Shown here one piece after another: positions 54,265 through 64,000 of a stretch of 64,000 nt of DNA. Below the pieces are notes generated by a model. The model was given only the letters and a program-made list of their open reading frames with translations, was not told where the DNA came from and did not search any database. Source of the stretch: Cephalopachus bancanus (lineage: Eukaryota; Chordata; Mammalia; Primates; Tarsiidae); assembly GCA_027257055.1 (NCBI GenBank), contig JAPVLO010000161.1, positions 2,108,001-2,172,000 of the forward strand, read 5' to 3'. Position 1 is the first letter of the stretch; each line of letters starts with the position of its first letter. The position numbers and the translations under genes were made by a program.

Positions 54265-55590
54265 GGCACCATTTTATGGAATATTGGATATTTGAATTCC
54301 CAGAATATAAAAAGAACAAATTATCAGAATAAAGGATATTTACTTAACTTGACTACATGTAGCCTCAGGACCAACATGCAAAACATACTCCATTAGTCAT
54401 TCTCGTTGCACCACAGACTGAGGGACTAGACCAGGAGGGAGGCAGCACCAAGCGGTATGGACGTATTTGGAACCACCCAATTCCTGCATGTGCGTGTCCT
54501 TCATCTGGCTTATGGTGACTGAAGAGGAGGAGCATTCTTTTGGGTCATTTTCTCCAGCACCAGAAGGGGTGCACCATTGCCTTAGGCCAGAATCCCTTAG
54601 GCCTCTTCCATCTGTGGCACCTCGAGCCTGACTCCCAGGGTTACTGTGCCATCCTTGGCTCACACCTGACTGCCTAATATAAGAAGGAAGAAACCCCAGT
54701 TCCTTTGCATTCTGTAAGAACATCTTTGCTCCTCTGTCCCTCAAGTGCTAGAGCTCTCATAAATAGAAAGACATGCATTGGTTTGCTCTGGGCAGGTGGC
54801 TGTATTACATTCACAAAACATGACCTTGAGGCTCAAGACGTTCCTTAAAGCCTTGAGACTGTGCTGTGCTGGTGCTTGGGTTTCAAACTTGGATGTTTGA
54901 CATCTGCCTAGGCATACAGAGAAGAGGGGGAAATGGCATCCCAGGGCACTTGAACATGTTGACGGGTCGTAGGTCTGCAGTCCTTGGTAAATTATAGAAT
55001 CCTAAAATGTCAGTTATGAAAGAGCCCTTCTGGATTACGCAGTCTAGGACTCACGAAGACGTTTCATCTCACACGTCTACACCATCTGAGTAGGAGTGGC
55101 TGCCTGGGCTGCTGGGGAGAAATGAAGCTGGTTCTGGGCTCAAAGGGGAAAAAATGCCGAGATGGAGTTTGTTATGTCTGCTGTGGACGCTGGAAGAAGA
55201 AAGGTGGGACTCATCGGGGACCCAGGCAAACTCCATTATTACAATACTTTTAGGGAAACCAGAGCAGCAAAGTGTCTCCTCCAGTACACCCAGCTCATCA
55301 GGTCAGATCCTGCCTCCTTACCCCTGTGTCATCTACTGGTCCCCATCCTACCATGCTGTCTCCATGGACCTAACTCTCTTCTTGGTTCTTGTTTTCTCAT
55401 CTGTTCACCCACCTGACCCCTTTGTGACCCTTGCCAGCAATTCCCTCTCCCTGTTCCTTCCCCCCCAGGTCTTTCTTTCTCCTCTTATGGTAAGTTGAAA
55501 ATTCAGAGGGTTTATAGTGTCTCACTTGCTCCAGGGGCCCTCCCAGGGAGTTCTGTTTCTGGGACGCGCTGCCTGTCCCACCTGAGCCAC
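54265..55590. other. unassigned non-coding sequence
   Basis: About 1.3 kb with no recognised repeat, except a possible decayed L2-like C/T-rich stretch at 55280-55490. Frames of about 115 codons on both strands lack known domains. Confidence 0.4.
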
Positions 55591-55609
55591 TCTCTGGTTG
55601 GAAGATTTT

Positions 55610-55895
55610 TTTTTTTTTTTTGAGGTGGAGTCTCACTCTGTCGCCCAGACTGGAGTACAGTGGCCGCTCCTGGCCACCGCAGCCTCGACCTGCTGGGCTC
55701 CGGCGATCCTTCCACCTCAGCCTTCCAAGTAGCCGGAATTACAGGCATGTGCTACCACGCCCGGCTGATTTTTTGATTTATCGTAGAGATGAGGTCTTGC
55801 TGCCCAGGCGGGTCTCGAACCCGCGGGCTCAGGCAATCCACTCACCTCAGCCTCCCAAAGGCGCGGGATTACAGGCTGAGCCACCGAGCCCGACT
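55610..55895 (-). mobile_element. lineage-specific Alu, antisense, youngest subgroup
   Basis: Antisense extra C (CCCAAAGGCGCGGG), deletion variant (TCTTGCTGCCCAGGCGGG), intact T-arm hairpin at 55808-55824, and 5' end GCCACCGAGCCCGAC. Target-site duplication of 15 bp with one mismatch: TGGTTGGAAGATTTT (55595-55609) and TGGTTGGAAAATTTT (55896-55910). Confidence 0.96.
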
Positions 55896-55919
55896 TGGTT
55901 GGAAAATTTTTTAGGTGAT

Positions 55920-56480
55920 GCGCTCATCTCTTTAACGTGAGCGCTGTGCCTTTACCTACATTAATATATTCTTGTTTTCCTACTCTCGCGACACCTTTTA
56001 TGACACTTATTACACTTGACTTAGCTAGTCTTTGAGTTGTAGCTATTCCTACGTGGTAGTCCCTCCTTATCCACAGGGATACATTCCAAGGACCCCAATG
56101 GATGCCTGAAACCACAAATAGTACCAAACCCTGTGTATACTATACTGTGTTTTCTCTTGTAAATTCACAACTATGATGAAGTTTAATTTATAAATCAGGC
56201 CCAGTAAGAGAGAACAATGATAACCAATAACAAAAATACTCAGAAAGGTGTGCAACTTAAAACTTATGAATTATGTATTTCTGGAATTTTTTATGTAATA
56301 TTTTCAGACCACAGCTGACTGCAGGTAACTGAAACCACAGAAAACAAAACCGAGGCTGGGTGGGGGAACTGCTATATTTGTCAACAGTAAGGTCTTTCGA
56401 GAAGCAGCTGAGTTTTTGCCTGCTACTCAGTACCTAACAGAGGGCACAAAATAAATATTTGTGAACCAAGAAAATGAGAG
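55920..56480 (+). repeat. L2 LINE 3' end, split by a MER44-like MITE
   Basis: Left part CTTTTATGACACTTATTACAC (55993-56013) and right part TAACAGAGGGCACAAAATAAATATTTGTGAAC (56436-56467) are in L2 order; the 56052-56372 insertion lies between them. Confidence 0.65.
56052..56372 (+). mobile_element. MER44-like Tigger MITE inserted in an L2
   Basis: GGTAGTCCCTCCTTATCC left end, GGATACATTCCAAGGACCCC, CTTATGAATTATGTATTTCTGG, CAGACCACAGCTGACTGCAGG and AACTGAAACCACAG near the right end GGGGGAACTGC. Flanked by TA at 56050-56051 and 56373-56374. No transposase frame. A second copy lies at 62846-63158. Confidence 0.88.
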
Positions 56481-56677
56481 GATACAGTTGAGTCTCATGC
56501 TACTCTTTGATACTTTGGGGCTTCGAACACAAAGTACAATTTTTTAAATCTCACAGATAAATGCATCTCACTGCCTCTGCTACAGAACACAACCCCACCC
56601 ACACGATTGAAGTTTCTGCACGGCTTTTCCAGGTCGACTCCCTGTCTGCCTCACAACGCTTCCCTCCTTTGCTTAGT

Positions 56678-56765
56678 GCAGTGGTTTGCAAATTTTATTT
56701 TAGCAGCAGAACTCTTAGATCAAGTGAAATCTTTTGCCAAACCCCAAAGATAAAGCAGCAAAGAG
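56678..56765 (+). mobile_element. possible hAT terminal fragment (weak)
   Basis: GTGCAGTGGTTTGCAAATTTT resembles the CAGTGGTTC-type terminus of hAT-Charlie elements. Nothing else supports it. Confidence 0.3.
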
Positions 56766-56859
56766 CCGAAATGCTCTAGGGAAGTGAGGGCGCCCCATTT
56801 ACACTCCCCCTTGTTCCTTTCAACAGCCCCTGACCCACTCCCGCTGTGCCCCCAGACCC

Positions 56860-57310
56860 CTAAAGTGCATGCATCTCACGCCAGCCTCCCACTTGACTTT
56901 CCTCTCCATTATCTTTTCTTCCAGCCCAACCCACACTCAGCTGCCAGCCTAATATTAACACAGCTCTAATCCTAACACCCTTTCAACCTGTCACTCCCTG
57001 ATGCCATCGAGTCCAAATCCTTCCTGCCGGCTCCAAGACACGGATGAATCTCATCACACATCCAGCGGATGCCCCCTTCTTCCTTCCATCCACATCACTC
57101 AGGCATCAGTGGGATCTCCTGCACACAGCACACTCCACCCTGCTGCTTTCACACACAGGCATCCTGGCCTGAGATGCTCACCCACAGCCCCCTCCTCACA
57201 CCCCTTTGCCCACCCCGCCTCACTCCCAGCTTCTTCCCCCCTGGATTCTATTGCCTGGTGCCACCTTTCTCACGTGCCCACACCCAGAAGGTCACCCTAA
57301 GTCCTCTCTT
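56860..57310 (+). repeat. L2-like C-rich LINE fragment (diverged)
   Basis: CCTAATATTAACACAGCTC, TCACTCCCTGATGCCATCG, AGTCCAAATCCTTCCTGCC and GGCATCCTGGCCTGAGATGC fit a decayed L2. The proline/serine-rich open frames here are composition artefacts. Confidence 0.45.
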
Positions 57311-57314
57311 TCTC

Positions 57315-57900
57315 TCTCTCCCCTCACACATCCAATTAATCACCAGTCCTGGAACCTGACCTCATCAGGACATCTTGAACCCAAGCCCATAGCCTGCCTC
57401 ACTGCTGCACCCTTCAGCTGGACTCTCTTACCTTTCTGGGATTCCTGGAAAAATCTCCTGATGCCTCTCCCTGGCTGGCCAGTCCATTTCGTCCAGAGAC
57501 GCAGGGTCAAACACCCAGAACACAGCTCCCTCCCACGCCCCCTTTGCAGAAAACCTTTCCACAGCTCCCACTGGCTTTCTTTAAGGGCCAGGCTCCTCGG
57601 CTGAGTATAAATGGCAATTTGTACTCCCGCCCCCAACTACCTTCCAAAAATCATCTCTTACGACTCCCCAGCCTCAGTCAGCCCACACCATCATCCCTCC
57701 GCATGAGATCTTTTCTGTCTCGCCTGGGAGCAGTCTGACACTCCAGCGATATGCACAACCACGTTGCATCAGTTAGGAATCGGCCACTAGCCCAAGAGGC
57801 TTCTGCTATCCCAGCCCTTCCACTCCACCTCCCACCTTCAGCAATTATTGGGTAAATTATAGGGTCTGGCCCAGCAGGTGGTCAACTTGTTAAATACCCT
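57315..57900. other. unassigned C-rich sequence
   Basis: No recognisable repeat. A 132-codon frame (57206-57604) and a 98-codon antisense frame overlap here without known domains. Confidence 0.4.
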
Positions 57901-57905
57901 GACTC

Positions 57906-58155
57906 TTTTTTTTTTCAGTTGGAGTCTCACTCTGTCGCCCAGACTGGAGTGCAGCCTGGACCTGCTGGACTCCGGCAATCCTTCCGCCTCAGCCTTCTGA
58001 GTAGCTGGAACTACAGGCACGTGCTACCACGCCCGGCTGATTTTTGATTTATTGTAGAGATGAGGTCTCACCAAGTTGCCCAGGCGGGTCTCGAACCCGT
58101 GGGCTCAGGCAATCCACTCACCTCAGCCTCCCAAGGCATGGGATTCCAGGCTGAA
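57906..58155 (-). mobile_element. lineage-specific Alu, antisense, with deletions
   Basis: TTTTCAGTTGGAGTCTCAC tail side, ACTGGAGTGCAGCCTGGACC (about 20 bp of the right-arm hairpin deleted), TGATTTTTGATTTATTG, CACCAAGTTGCCCAGGCGGG, and a lost 5' terminus (stops at ATTCCAGGCTGAA). Confidence 0.93.
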
Positions 58156-58159
58156 CGTT

Positions 58160-58445
58160 ATCCGGGAGCTCCACCCTCATGTTCTGCCTGGACTCCCTTC
58201 CTCCCCACCCCCTGAGGTCCCCCGTCCCTTCCTCTACCTCAGGGAGAGGCGAAGACTCCTCCACCTCACTCAGTCACTCTCTTCTCCACATCCTCACAGA
58301 ATCCCCCTTATACTTCTACTATACAACTTTCCTGGTATATTGTCTCTCTCTCCCACTCAGCCAAGAGCTACTTGGGAGCTGGAGCCACAGCCCATTCACG
58401 TAACAGATGCTCAGTAAGTGCTTGGTGAAGTGGACCCTTTTAGCA
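58160..58445 (+). repeat. L2 LINE 3' end
   Basis: ATCCTCACAGAATCCCCC, CTTATACTTCTACTATAC, CTTTCCTGGTATATTGTC and AACAGATGCTCAGTAAGTGC, in L2 tail order. Confidence 0.65.
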
Positions 58446-58489
58446 ATTTAGAAAAGATCTACCTGTCTCTTAAAGCTCTCCCGATTCCT

Positions 58490-58607
58490 CTCCTACCCAC
58501 AGTCTTAGACTTTCTCACATCTAGTGCCTCTAGTACAAGGGCCATCATCGGACTGTCTAGTAAAAAAGTTTACTTTGTGTAGAGCTAGGCACATAATAGG
58601 TTCTCAA
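58490..58607 (+). repeat. L2 LINE 3' end, left part of a split copy
   Basis: AGGCACATAATAGGTTCTCAA is the L2 end motif. It resumes at 59127 with TGCTCAATAAATACT after two nested Alus. Confidence 0.65.
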
Positions 58608-58900
58608 GTTGGGTACAATGGCTCACGCCTATAATCCCAGCGTTTGGGGAGCCCAAAACAGGAAGACTGCTTGAGTCCAGGAATTAGAAACCAGCCTAGG
58701 CCACACAGCAAGACTCCCATCTCTACAAAACATTTTTAAAAATTAACTAGATATGGCAGCACATGTCTGTAGTCTCAGCTACTTGGAAGACTGAGGCAGG
58801 AGGATTGAGCTCAGGATGTCAAGGCTACAGTGAGGTATGATCACACCACGGGCTCCTGCCTAGTCAACAGAGTACAACTTTGTCTCTTAAAAAAATAATA
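58608..58900 (+). mobile_element. AluJ dimer inside an L2
   Basis: GTTGGGTACAATGGCTCACG, CAGCCTAGGCCACACAGCAAG, ACATTTTTAAAAATTAAC linker and a decayed right arm to CAACTTTGTCTC then A-rich. Target-site duplication with a few changes: ATAATAGGTTCTCAA (58593-58607) and ATAATAGATGCTCAA (59120-59134), so the following Alu inserted into this element's tail. Confidence 0.92.
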
Positions 58901-58903
58901 AGA

Positions 58904-59099
58904 TCCGCCTGGGCAACTTGGCGAAACCTCATCTCTACAATAAATCAAAAATGAGCTGGGCGTGGTAGGGCGCGCCTGTAGTTCCAGCTACTCGGAAGGC
59001 TGAGGCGGAAGGATTGCCGGAGCCCAGCAGGTTGAGGCTGCGGTGGCCGGGAACAGCCACTGCACTCCAGTCTGGGTGACAGAGTGAGATCCCAACTCA
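58904..59099 (+). mobile_element. lineage-specific Alu, 5' truncated, inside AluJ tail
   Basis: Starts at the first-arm position ATCCGCCTGGGCAACTTGG and continues CGAAACCTCATCTCTACAATAAATC through GTGGCCGGGAACAGCCAC to CCAACTC. About 85 bp of the 5' end is missing, and the pol III promoter with it. Confidence 0.93.
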
Positions 59100-59126
59100 A
59101 AATAATAATAATAATAATAATAATAG
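59100..59126. repeat. (AAT)n microsatellite from an Alu tail
   Basis: About nine AAT units replace the poly(A) tail of the 5'-truncated Alu. Confidence 0.97.
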
Positions 59127-59155
59127 ATGCTCAATAAATACTATTTTCACAGTTA

Positions 59156-59698
59156 ATATGTTTGTATCTCCACACGCCCCCTCCCCCGCCACCCCAAAAT
59201 GAGGCCGTAACAGCCATTCTTAGCTAAAATAAAGGAATCCAGCCAAGGCCAAGTAAATCAGGAAATAGCTGCCAAAAACAGCTAAGCACACTCATCCACA
59301 CTGCTGGCAAGCCAAGAACCACTCACGCCAGCTCTGCCTTGGAAAGGAAGAGCACTTCACTTGTCTCCCCACCACCATCCCTCTAACAGCTCTTCTTCCT
59401 GCCCTGAGGTCCCAAATAAGGCAGACCAAAGCCCGGGCTAGAGAAAGATAAAGGAGGGGATCAGACAGTGCTCTGGTTTCAGCGGCATGGTGCTGTGTGT
59501 TTTTTAAAGGAGAAAGAAAACAGCATCAAAAGAATGTCTTCCCTTTCAGAGACAAGCACAAGCTAAATCACCCGGGCGTCCTGCATTCTGCCAATTTCGC
59601 CTAACAAGCCTCAGAACACAGGGAGAGGGTAGGGGGTAGTTCACCTGTCTCCAATCTGAGACCAGGATTTAGCTACATCGCTTGTCATCGTTCCTTCC
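59156..59698. other. unassigned non-coding sequence
   Basis: Unique sequence with a CCCCCTCCCCCGCCACCCC patch near 59178-59196. No repeat or gene recognised. Confidence 0.4.
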
Positions 59699-59701
59699 TG
59701 G

Positions 59702-59828
59702 GTATGCTGGGGAGGGAAGGAAGAAGGAAGGAAGAAAAAGGAAAGGAAGAGCGGGAGAGCAGAAAGAAGAAAGGAAGTAAAGGAGGTAGGAAGAGAAAGA
59801 GGAAGTGAAGGAGGGAGCCAGGGAGGAC
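59702..59828. repeat. purine-rich (GGAA) tract
   Basis: About 125 bases almost entirely of G and A on the plus strand with GGAAGGAAG units. The minus-strand proline/serine/phenylalanine-rich frames are artefacts. Confidence 0.95.
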
Positions 59829-59849
59829 ACATAACCAGCAGCTACTACA

Positions 59850-60055
59850 GATCAGCATTCTGCCAAGTGCCTTGCACATGTCCGCTCCCTGAACCATAAA
59901 AAAAAGCCCTCGGAGCTGGGTATCATTCCTGTTTTAAAGCAGAGGGAACTGAGGCTTGGATACATTTTTTTTGTTTTTGTTTTTGTTTTTTGCCCAAGGG
60001 CAGAGGGTAGGCCAGTGGCAGAGCTGAAATTATAAGCCAAGATGTCTGATTGCAA
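59850..60055 (-). mobile_element. MIR SINE, antisense, with T-rich insertion
   Basis: TGCCAAGTGCCTTGCACATG, GAGGGAACTGAGGCTTGG, then TTTTTGTTTTTGTTTTTG at 59969-59990, then GGCCAGTGGCAGAGCTGAAATT. Confidence 0.75.
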
Positions 60056-60059
60056 TTCC

Positions 60060-60390
60060 AATATGGTCTCTGGGGCACTGCCCCCTGCCTCCCTTCCTTT
60101 GGATTTCCCCAGATCTCCAACAGGACCATGCTTTGCTTGACATCCTGTCACTCTCCCCGCTTTCTGCTTGGCGAAGCAGGTCCACGCCCGTGTGGCTTCT
60201 CATCAACGAGGGAATTTGCACAACACTCGCGTGCATGCATGTGCTTTTCACAAGGTCAGACAGAGGTAAAGATTAGTGGCGGATGGGGATTAGCACTGTC
60301 TGCACCAGCCCAAGGCAAGCGGAGCGCTAGAATCACCCCTTGATTGAGCATCTATTCAAAAAGTCACCTGTGATAACCAGGACTTCCTCG
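60060..60390. other. unassigned non-coding sequence
   Basis: No recognisable feature; a few CpGs (CACGCCCGTGTGG, AACGAGG, CTCGCGTGC) but no CpG island. Confidence 0.45.
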
Positions 60391-60394
60391 GCTC

Positions 60395-60560
60395 CCTGTA
60401 TGGTGTTGCCCCCACCCATCCCCCTCTCTGTGACACTACACACTTGTATTTTCTCCTTAGCCGTTACTACAGTCCAGAATTATTATTACTCGGGTAATTT
60501 CTTGTTTAGTGTTTATCTACCCCACTAGAATATAAAGTTCAACTACGACTAAAGTGAAGC
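60395..60560 (+). repeat. L2 LINE 3' end fragment
   Basis: CACACTTGTATTTTCTCC, TAATTTCTTGTTTAGTG and CTACCCCACTAGAATATAAAG match the L2 region just before the end. Confidence 0.7.
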
Positions 60561-60564
60561 ACAC

Positions 60565-60930
60565 AGTCTAGGAGTTCACTTAATCAGACTGGGAGGTCTT
60601 CCATCGGACCCGTCTACCTAACACATCTCCCCATTACTCAATTTGCCTGAGAAGCACGTGATATATTTACCTAATGTGAAGCTAGTCTCCAGGTGGATGT
60701 ACAGGCTCAAGTCTGCTGATGTCTACCTCTGAGAGATGCCTTCAGAAGCTAGAAGCAACAGCTAGATACCAAAGGGTCACTGCAAAACAGGGCAAGGGGA
60801 TCTCACCAAGATGCCCTCATCAAGAAGGCCTGTGCTCTGGTTGTCCACACTTTGCATCAGGTAGAAAAAGGCATTGTCCCCATTTTCCAGTGAACTGTTT
60901 GTTGCCAGTCATAGGATTTTGGCCATGAGT
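60565..60930. other. unassigned non-coding sequence
   Basis: No recognisable feature seen. Confidence 0.45.
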
Positions 60931-60934
60931 CTAG

Positions 60935-61012
60935 AGGAGTGCTTGGGGTGCTTGTCAAAAATGCAGATTCCAGGGCCTTGAGCTGCTGATTCTGGTATTT
61001 TGACCTAGAAAT
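60935..61012 (+). mobile_element. MER5-type hAT MITE, partial
   Basis: GGGGTGCTTGTCAAAAATGC, AGATTCCAGGGCC and GCTGATTCTGGTATTTTG follow the first half of MER5A. Confidence 0.55.
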
Positions 61013-61108
61013 TTTTTCTTCTTTACTGAACTCCTGGAGAAAGAGAAACCAGAGAGGTTAATCAGTCCCTACTTTCTTAAGAGGAGGGACCATCTGAAAG
61101 CAAGTCAG

Positions 61109-61425
61109 GCCAGCCTTGATGGCTCATGCCTGTAATCCCGACACCTTGGGAGGCCAAAGTAGGTGGACTGCTTGAGCCCAGGAGTACAAGACTGGGCTCA
61201 ATGTTGTAGCCTGTGCAATATAGCGAAACCTCTACAAAAAAAAAAATCAGCTAGACATGGTGTTGCACACCTGTAGTCCCAACTACCTAGGATGCTGAGG
61301 TGGAAGGATCACCTGAGCCCAGGATGTAAAGGCTGCCATGAACCATGATTGTCATGATCATACCACTGCACTCCAGTCTGGGCAAAAAAAGGCCCCCACT
61401 CAAAAATTAATTTAAAAAAAAGCAG
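61109..61425 (+). mobile_element. AluJ dimer
   Basis: GCCAGCCTTGATGGCTCATG start, GAGCCCAGGAGTACAAGACTGG, a short duplication-like insertion (GGGCTCAATGTTGTAGCC), linker A11, CTAGACATGGTGTTGCACACC right arm, and CACTCCAGTCTGGGC end with A-rich tail. Approximate target-site duplication AAAGCAAGTCAG / AAAGCAGATCA. Confidence 0.9.
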
Positions 61426-61429
61426 ATCA

Positions 61430-62300
61430 ACCCTCATTACTTGTGGACAATTCATTGTCTTAGATGACTTAAAGCTTGCTCACACAAATAACTTCTGGTC
61501 CAACATCATTTGAAAAATCTCTACACTGATATTTTTAGAGGTACTAGGCAGCTCCATCACTCATCCCCACCAAGAGGACATTGTCATCCAGCAAAAGGCT
61601 CCCACTCACCCACAGTCATCCAGGCAACTTGCTAATTCTGAGCATGCTCAGTATTTTCTTCTCAACTGGAGCTCCATCCTCTACATGTGGATGGGGCTAA
61701 ACAAGTACACTTGGTAGGGAAATCAGATCCCTTGTCTCGAGGAAGCTTTGTAGGATGAATGCCTTGAAATACTATTAAGAAAGATCTCATTCGGCCTCTG
61801 TTTCCTTCCAGCAGCCAAAAGCTCTAGTTTGGAGGGAAAGAAAACAAGATCTCCTCAGCTCCATACACAACCATGTGCCTGCCTTCTGCTTCTCTGCTTC
61901 ACACACCTGTTTCTTTTCGAGTGGGAAGCTGGACTCACAACCTCAGTACAAAATCGTCCCTGGCACTGTTGTACTCAAGGTAGCATGAAATTCACAAGAG
62001 ATGCTGAAGAAACCACAAACCCCAATCACCCCCACCAAAATCTCAGGCCTATGGGGAAGCAAAGACTAACTCTTTGAGACCTCCCAAAACTGATCACTGG
62101 TGATGAAATTTCATGACTGAGGCCGACAGCATGGAAATAGTCTCATGGACAAGCATGGTACAGATTTCCAGCAAGCTGCATTCAAAAGAGACCCCTGGCT
62201 CCAGGCTTCCTCCCACCATGCAAGAACCTCCTTTTCCCAGGTGGCCCCCACGGCTCCACCTCAGCCATGAGCTAGTTCCTCAGGATGTAGTCCACTCACA
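61430..62300. other. unassigned non-coding sequence
   Basis: About 870 bp with no recognised repeat or gene. Confidence 0.45.
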
Positions 62301-62315
62301 TAGCTGAGAATTCTT

Positions 62316-62606
62316 TTTTTTTTTTTTTTTTTTTGAGTTGGGGTCTCACTCTGTCGCCCAGACTGCAGTGTGGTGGCTGCTCTCGGCCACCGCAGCCTCG
62401 ACCTGCTGGGCTCCGGCAATCCTTCCGCCTCAGCCTTCCAAGTAGCCGGAATTACAGGCATGCACCACCACGCCCGACTGATTTTTTGATTTATTGTAGA
62501 GATGAGGTCTTGCTGCCCAGGCGGGTCTCGAACCCGCGGGGTCAGGCAATCCACTCACCTCAGCCTCCCAAAGGCACGGGATTACAGGCTGAGCCACCGA
62601 GCCCGG
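62316..62606 (-). mobile_element. lineage-specific Alu, antisense, youngest subgroup
   Basis: Long T tail (about 21), antisense extra C (CCCAAAGGCACGGG), deletion variant (TCTTGCTGCCCAGGCGGG), intact T-arm hairpin at 62521-62537, and 5' end GCCACCGAGCCCGG. Perfect 12-bp target-site duplication CTGAGAATTCTT at 62304-62315 and 62607-62618. The 178-codon plus-strand frame at 62333-62869 begins in it and is not a gene. Confidence 0.96.
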
Positions 62607-62619
62607 CTGAGAATTCTTA

Positions 62620-62840
62620 CCAAGAATACAACTCCTGGTCTCCACCCTCACTCCCTCAGTTCCACAGTTTATTTTTTTCTCCACAATTTAATTCATCATG
62701 TATGGTCATCGATGGCAACCCTACTTTTAAGTTAATTTTGGATGTACTATTTCCTTCTCACTTCAAAGTAGCAAGAGGAAATAACTCATCAAAATGTTTC
62801 TTAAGAGTTAGTCCATTAAAGATACATGTTTCCCACATAA
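62620..62840. other. unassigned non-coding sequence
   Basis: No recognisable feature seen. Confidence 0.45.
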
Positions 62841-62845
62841 AAGAA

Positions 62846-63158
62846 AGAGCCCCACCCCCTTATCCATAGGGATACATTTCAAGATCCCCAGTAGATGCCC
62901 GAAACTACAGCTTGTACTGACTCCTGTATATACTATCTTTCTTCCTCTGCAGTAGTGCATTCAGCATAGACACACTGGACAAAGGGATGATTCACATCCT
63001 GGGCCACAAGATTTTATCACACTTCTCAGAACAGTGCACAATTTAAAACTTATGAATTGTTTATTTCTGGAATTTCCCATTTAATATTTTCAGACTGCAG
63101 CTAATCGCGGTTAACTGAAACCCCAGAAAGCAAAATCAGAGATAAGGGGGGACGATTG
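62846..63158 (+). mobile_element. MER44-like Tigger MITE
   Basis: CCCCCTTATCCATAGGG left end, GGACAAAGGGATGATTCAC, CAGAACAGTGCACAATTTAAAAC, TATGAATTGTTTATTTCTGG, GCAGCTAATCGCGGTTAAC and right end GATAAGGGGGGACGATTG followed by TA. Non-autonomous, about 310 bp; shares ends and 3' half with 56052-56372. Confidence 0.88.
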
Positions 63159-63159
63159 T

Positions 63160-64000
63160 ATGCAAAATTAAACAAATTATACCCAAGGTCGTTCTTTTGG
63201 TTTGCTTGTTTTTCAATTTCCTCATCGATTTGGAGTGTCATCAGAGCAGCACTACATTTCAAAGCTGTGTTTCACTCTCCAAACACATGAGCTGTTTATC
63301 TGCCAGCCACAGCAGTGTCATGCACCTGGCATTTCTACTCTCCTGTGTTTTCTCCTTTCCAGCCAAGAACTCTGGACTTACATACCTGCTCTCCACTAAA
63401 GAACGCTTTCTTGAATGTAACTTGACAACCCAATTCAGTTCAATCCACAAGCATTATATTTCCATTCAGCAAATTTATACCCCTCAGTCTGCAATTAAGA
63501 AGGAAATATGGTCCATGTACCCCCTATGTGTTACAGCAGGAAGAAAAATGTTTATAGCTGACTTAAAAGGAAAACTCCCAGCAAGCTAGGATACAAAATT
63601 CAGATCACAAGTAAAGAATCTATCCTTCTTGAATTGATTTCCACCGTGGCTATGTGTACCACCTCCCTGCCCGTCATCAGGATCATCCCAGCCATCTACC
63701 TTCTGTGTGAAGGAGAAATAAAAGGGCCAGAAGTAAGCAACTGCCCCGATTTAATCGCAGCCATGGGTCCTATCTCCAAGACTACCCATCTAAATGTGTC
63801 CTTAGCATTACTCAGAGGCTCAACTCCATCAATAGCTCTTTTGTTTGGGGTTAGGCTCTACGACCAAAGGCCATTACCACTGGCAGATGTGAACAAGAAC
63901 GGGCGCTGGCTGGTGTTTACCTAAACTCACCAAGCTGCCATTCCTTGTGCCTATGACAAGAACCTGAATGAGACCTCCACTGGCCAGCAATCTGGCTGAG
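63160..64000. other. unassigned non-coding sequence
   Basis: No repeat recognised. Frames of 130 (63197-63589) and 96 (63634-63924) codons lack known domains; 63610-64000 is the least AT-rich part and would be worth a homology search. Confidence 0.4.

Noticed and set aside
57178..57300. CpG island or promoter in the C-rich stretch
   Set aside because: C-rich but with few CpG dinucleotides; more consistent with a decayed L2-like sequence.
59641..59897. Serine/proline-rich minus-strand frames
   Set aside because: Translation of the GGAA-rich tract, not coding.
62333..62869. 178-codon open frame
   Set aside because: The first half is translated antisense Alu (typical LSPRL...SAGLRQSF pattern) and it then reads into unrelated sequence.

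Overview
The window is primate nuclear DNA and most likely comes from a tarsier (Tarsius/Carlito). Three observations point that way. (1) The older SINEs are AluJ dimers and free Alu monomers, as expected in any primate. (2) No AluS or AluY copy, which would mark a monkey, ape or human, was seen. (3) The young SINEs are an Alu lineage that fits neither the human nor the lemur/galago consensus as I remember them. Sixteen copies share a first-arm end reading CTACAATAAATCAAAAA or a close variant, and most end CCAACTCAAAA. Two very short, LTR-derived, poly(A)-tailed elements with target-site duplications (15780-15855 and 19159-19246) match what has been described from the Philippine tarsier genome as TINEs (Tarsius interspersed elements: LTR-derived RNAs moved by L1). 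The species call is an inference from repeats read by eye.

I found no protein-coding gene. The longest open frames are explained by repeats: 202 codons at 39311-39919 run from an L2 into an L1, and 178 codons at 62333-62869 start inside an antisense Alu. The region is intergenic or deep intronic. The only RNA-gene relic is a U6 snRNA pseudogene on the minus strand at 35885-35986.

Layout. 0-10 kb: Alu monomers, an antisense solo ERV LTR (about 2116-2463), an AluJ, MIRs, a head-to-head pair of lineage-specific Alus (5031-5314 and 5405-5687) and an antisense MLT1-type LTR. 10-20 kb: a long repeat-poor stretch (10.6-14.4 kb), then L2/L1 relics and both TINEs, one of which interrupts an L1 3' end. 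20-34 kb: young Alus, several L2 blocks in both orientations, MaLR-type LTRs, a Tigger element with TA duplications (31208-31711) and an L2 split by a MER5A. 34-46 kb: a MaLR LTR split by an AluJ, L1 ORF2 remains, the U6 pseudogene, three consecutive L1 3' ends (39.7-41.9 kb), a near-complete L2 tail and mixed Alus. 46-64 kb: a decayed mariner (46938-47520), an L3/CR1 relic, repeat-free segments at 50.7-51.8 and 52.4-53.9 kb, an L2 split by a MER44-like MITE, a three-layer nest (L2, AluJ, young Alu at 58490-59155) and a second MER44-like MITE.

The most interesting signal is structural. Successively younger copies of the lineage-specific Alu have built up a perfect tRNA-like T-arm around the pol III B box (GCGGG stem, TTCGAGA loop, CCCGC stem) and a longer hairpin in the right arm. 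Two co-segregating indels define the youngest subgroup. All family names are from pattern recognition without a database search, and element edges are generally good to about 10-20 bases unless a target-site duplication fixes them.
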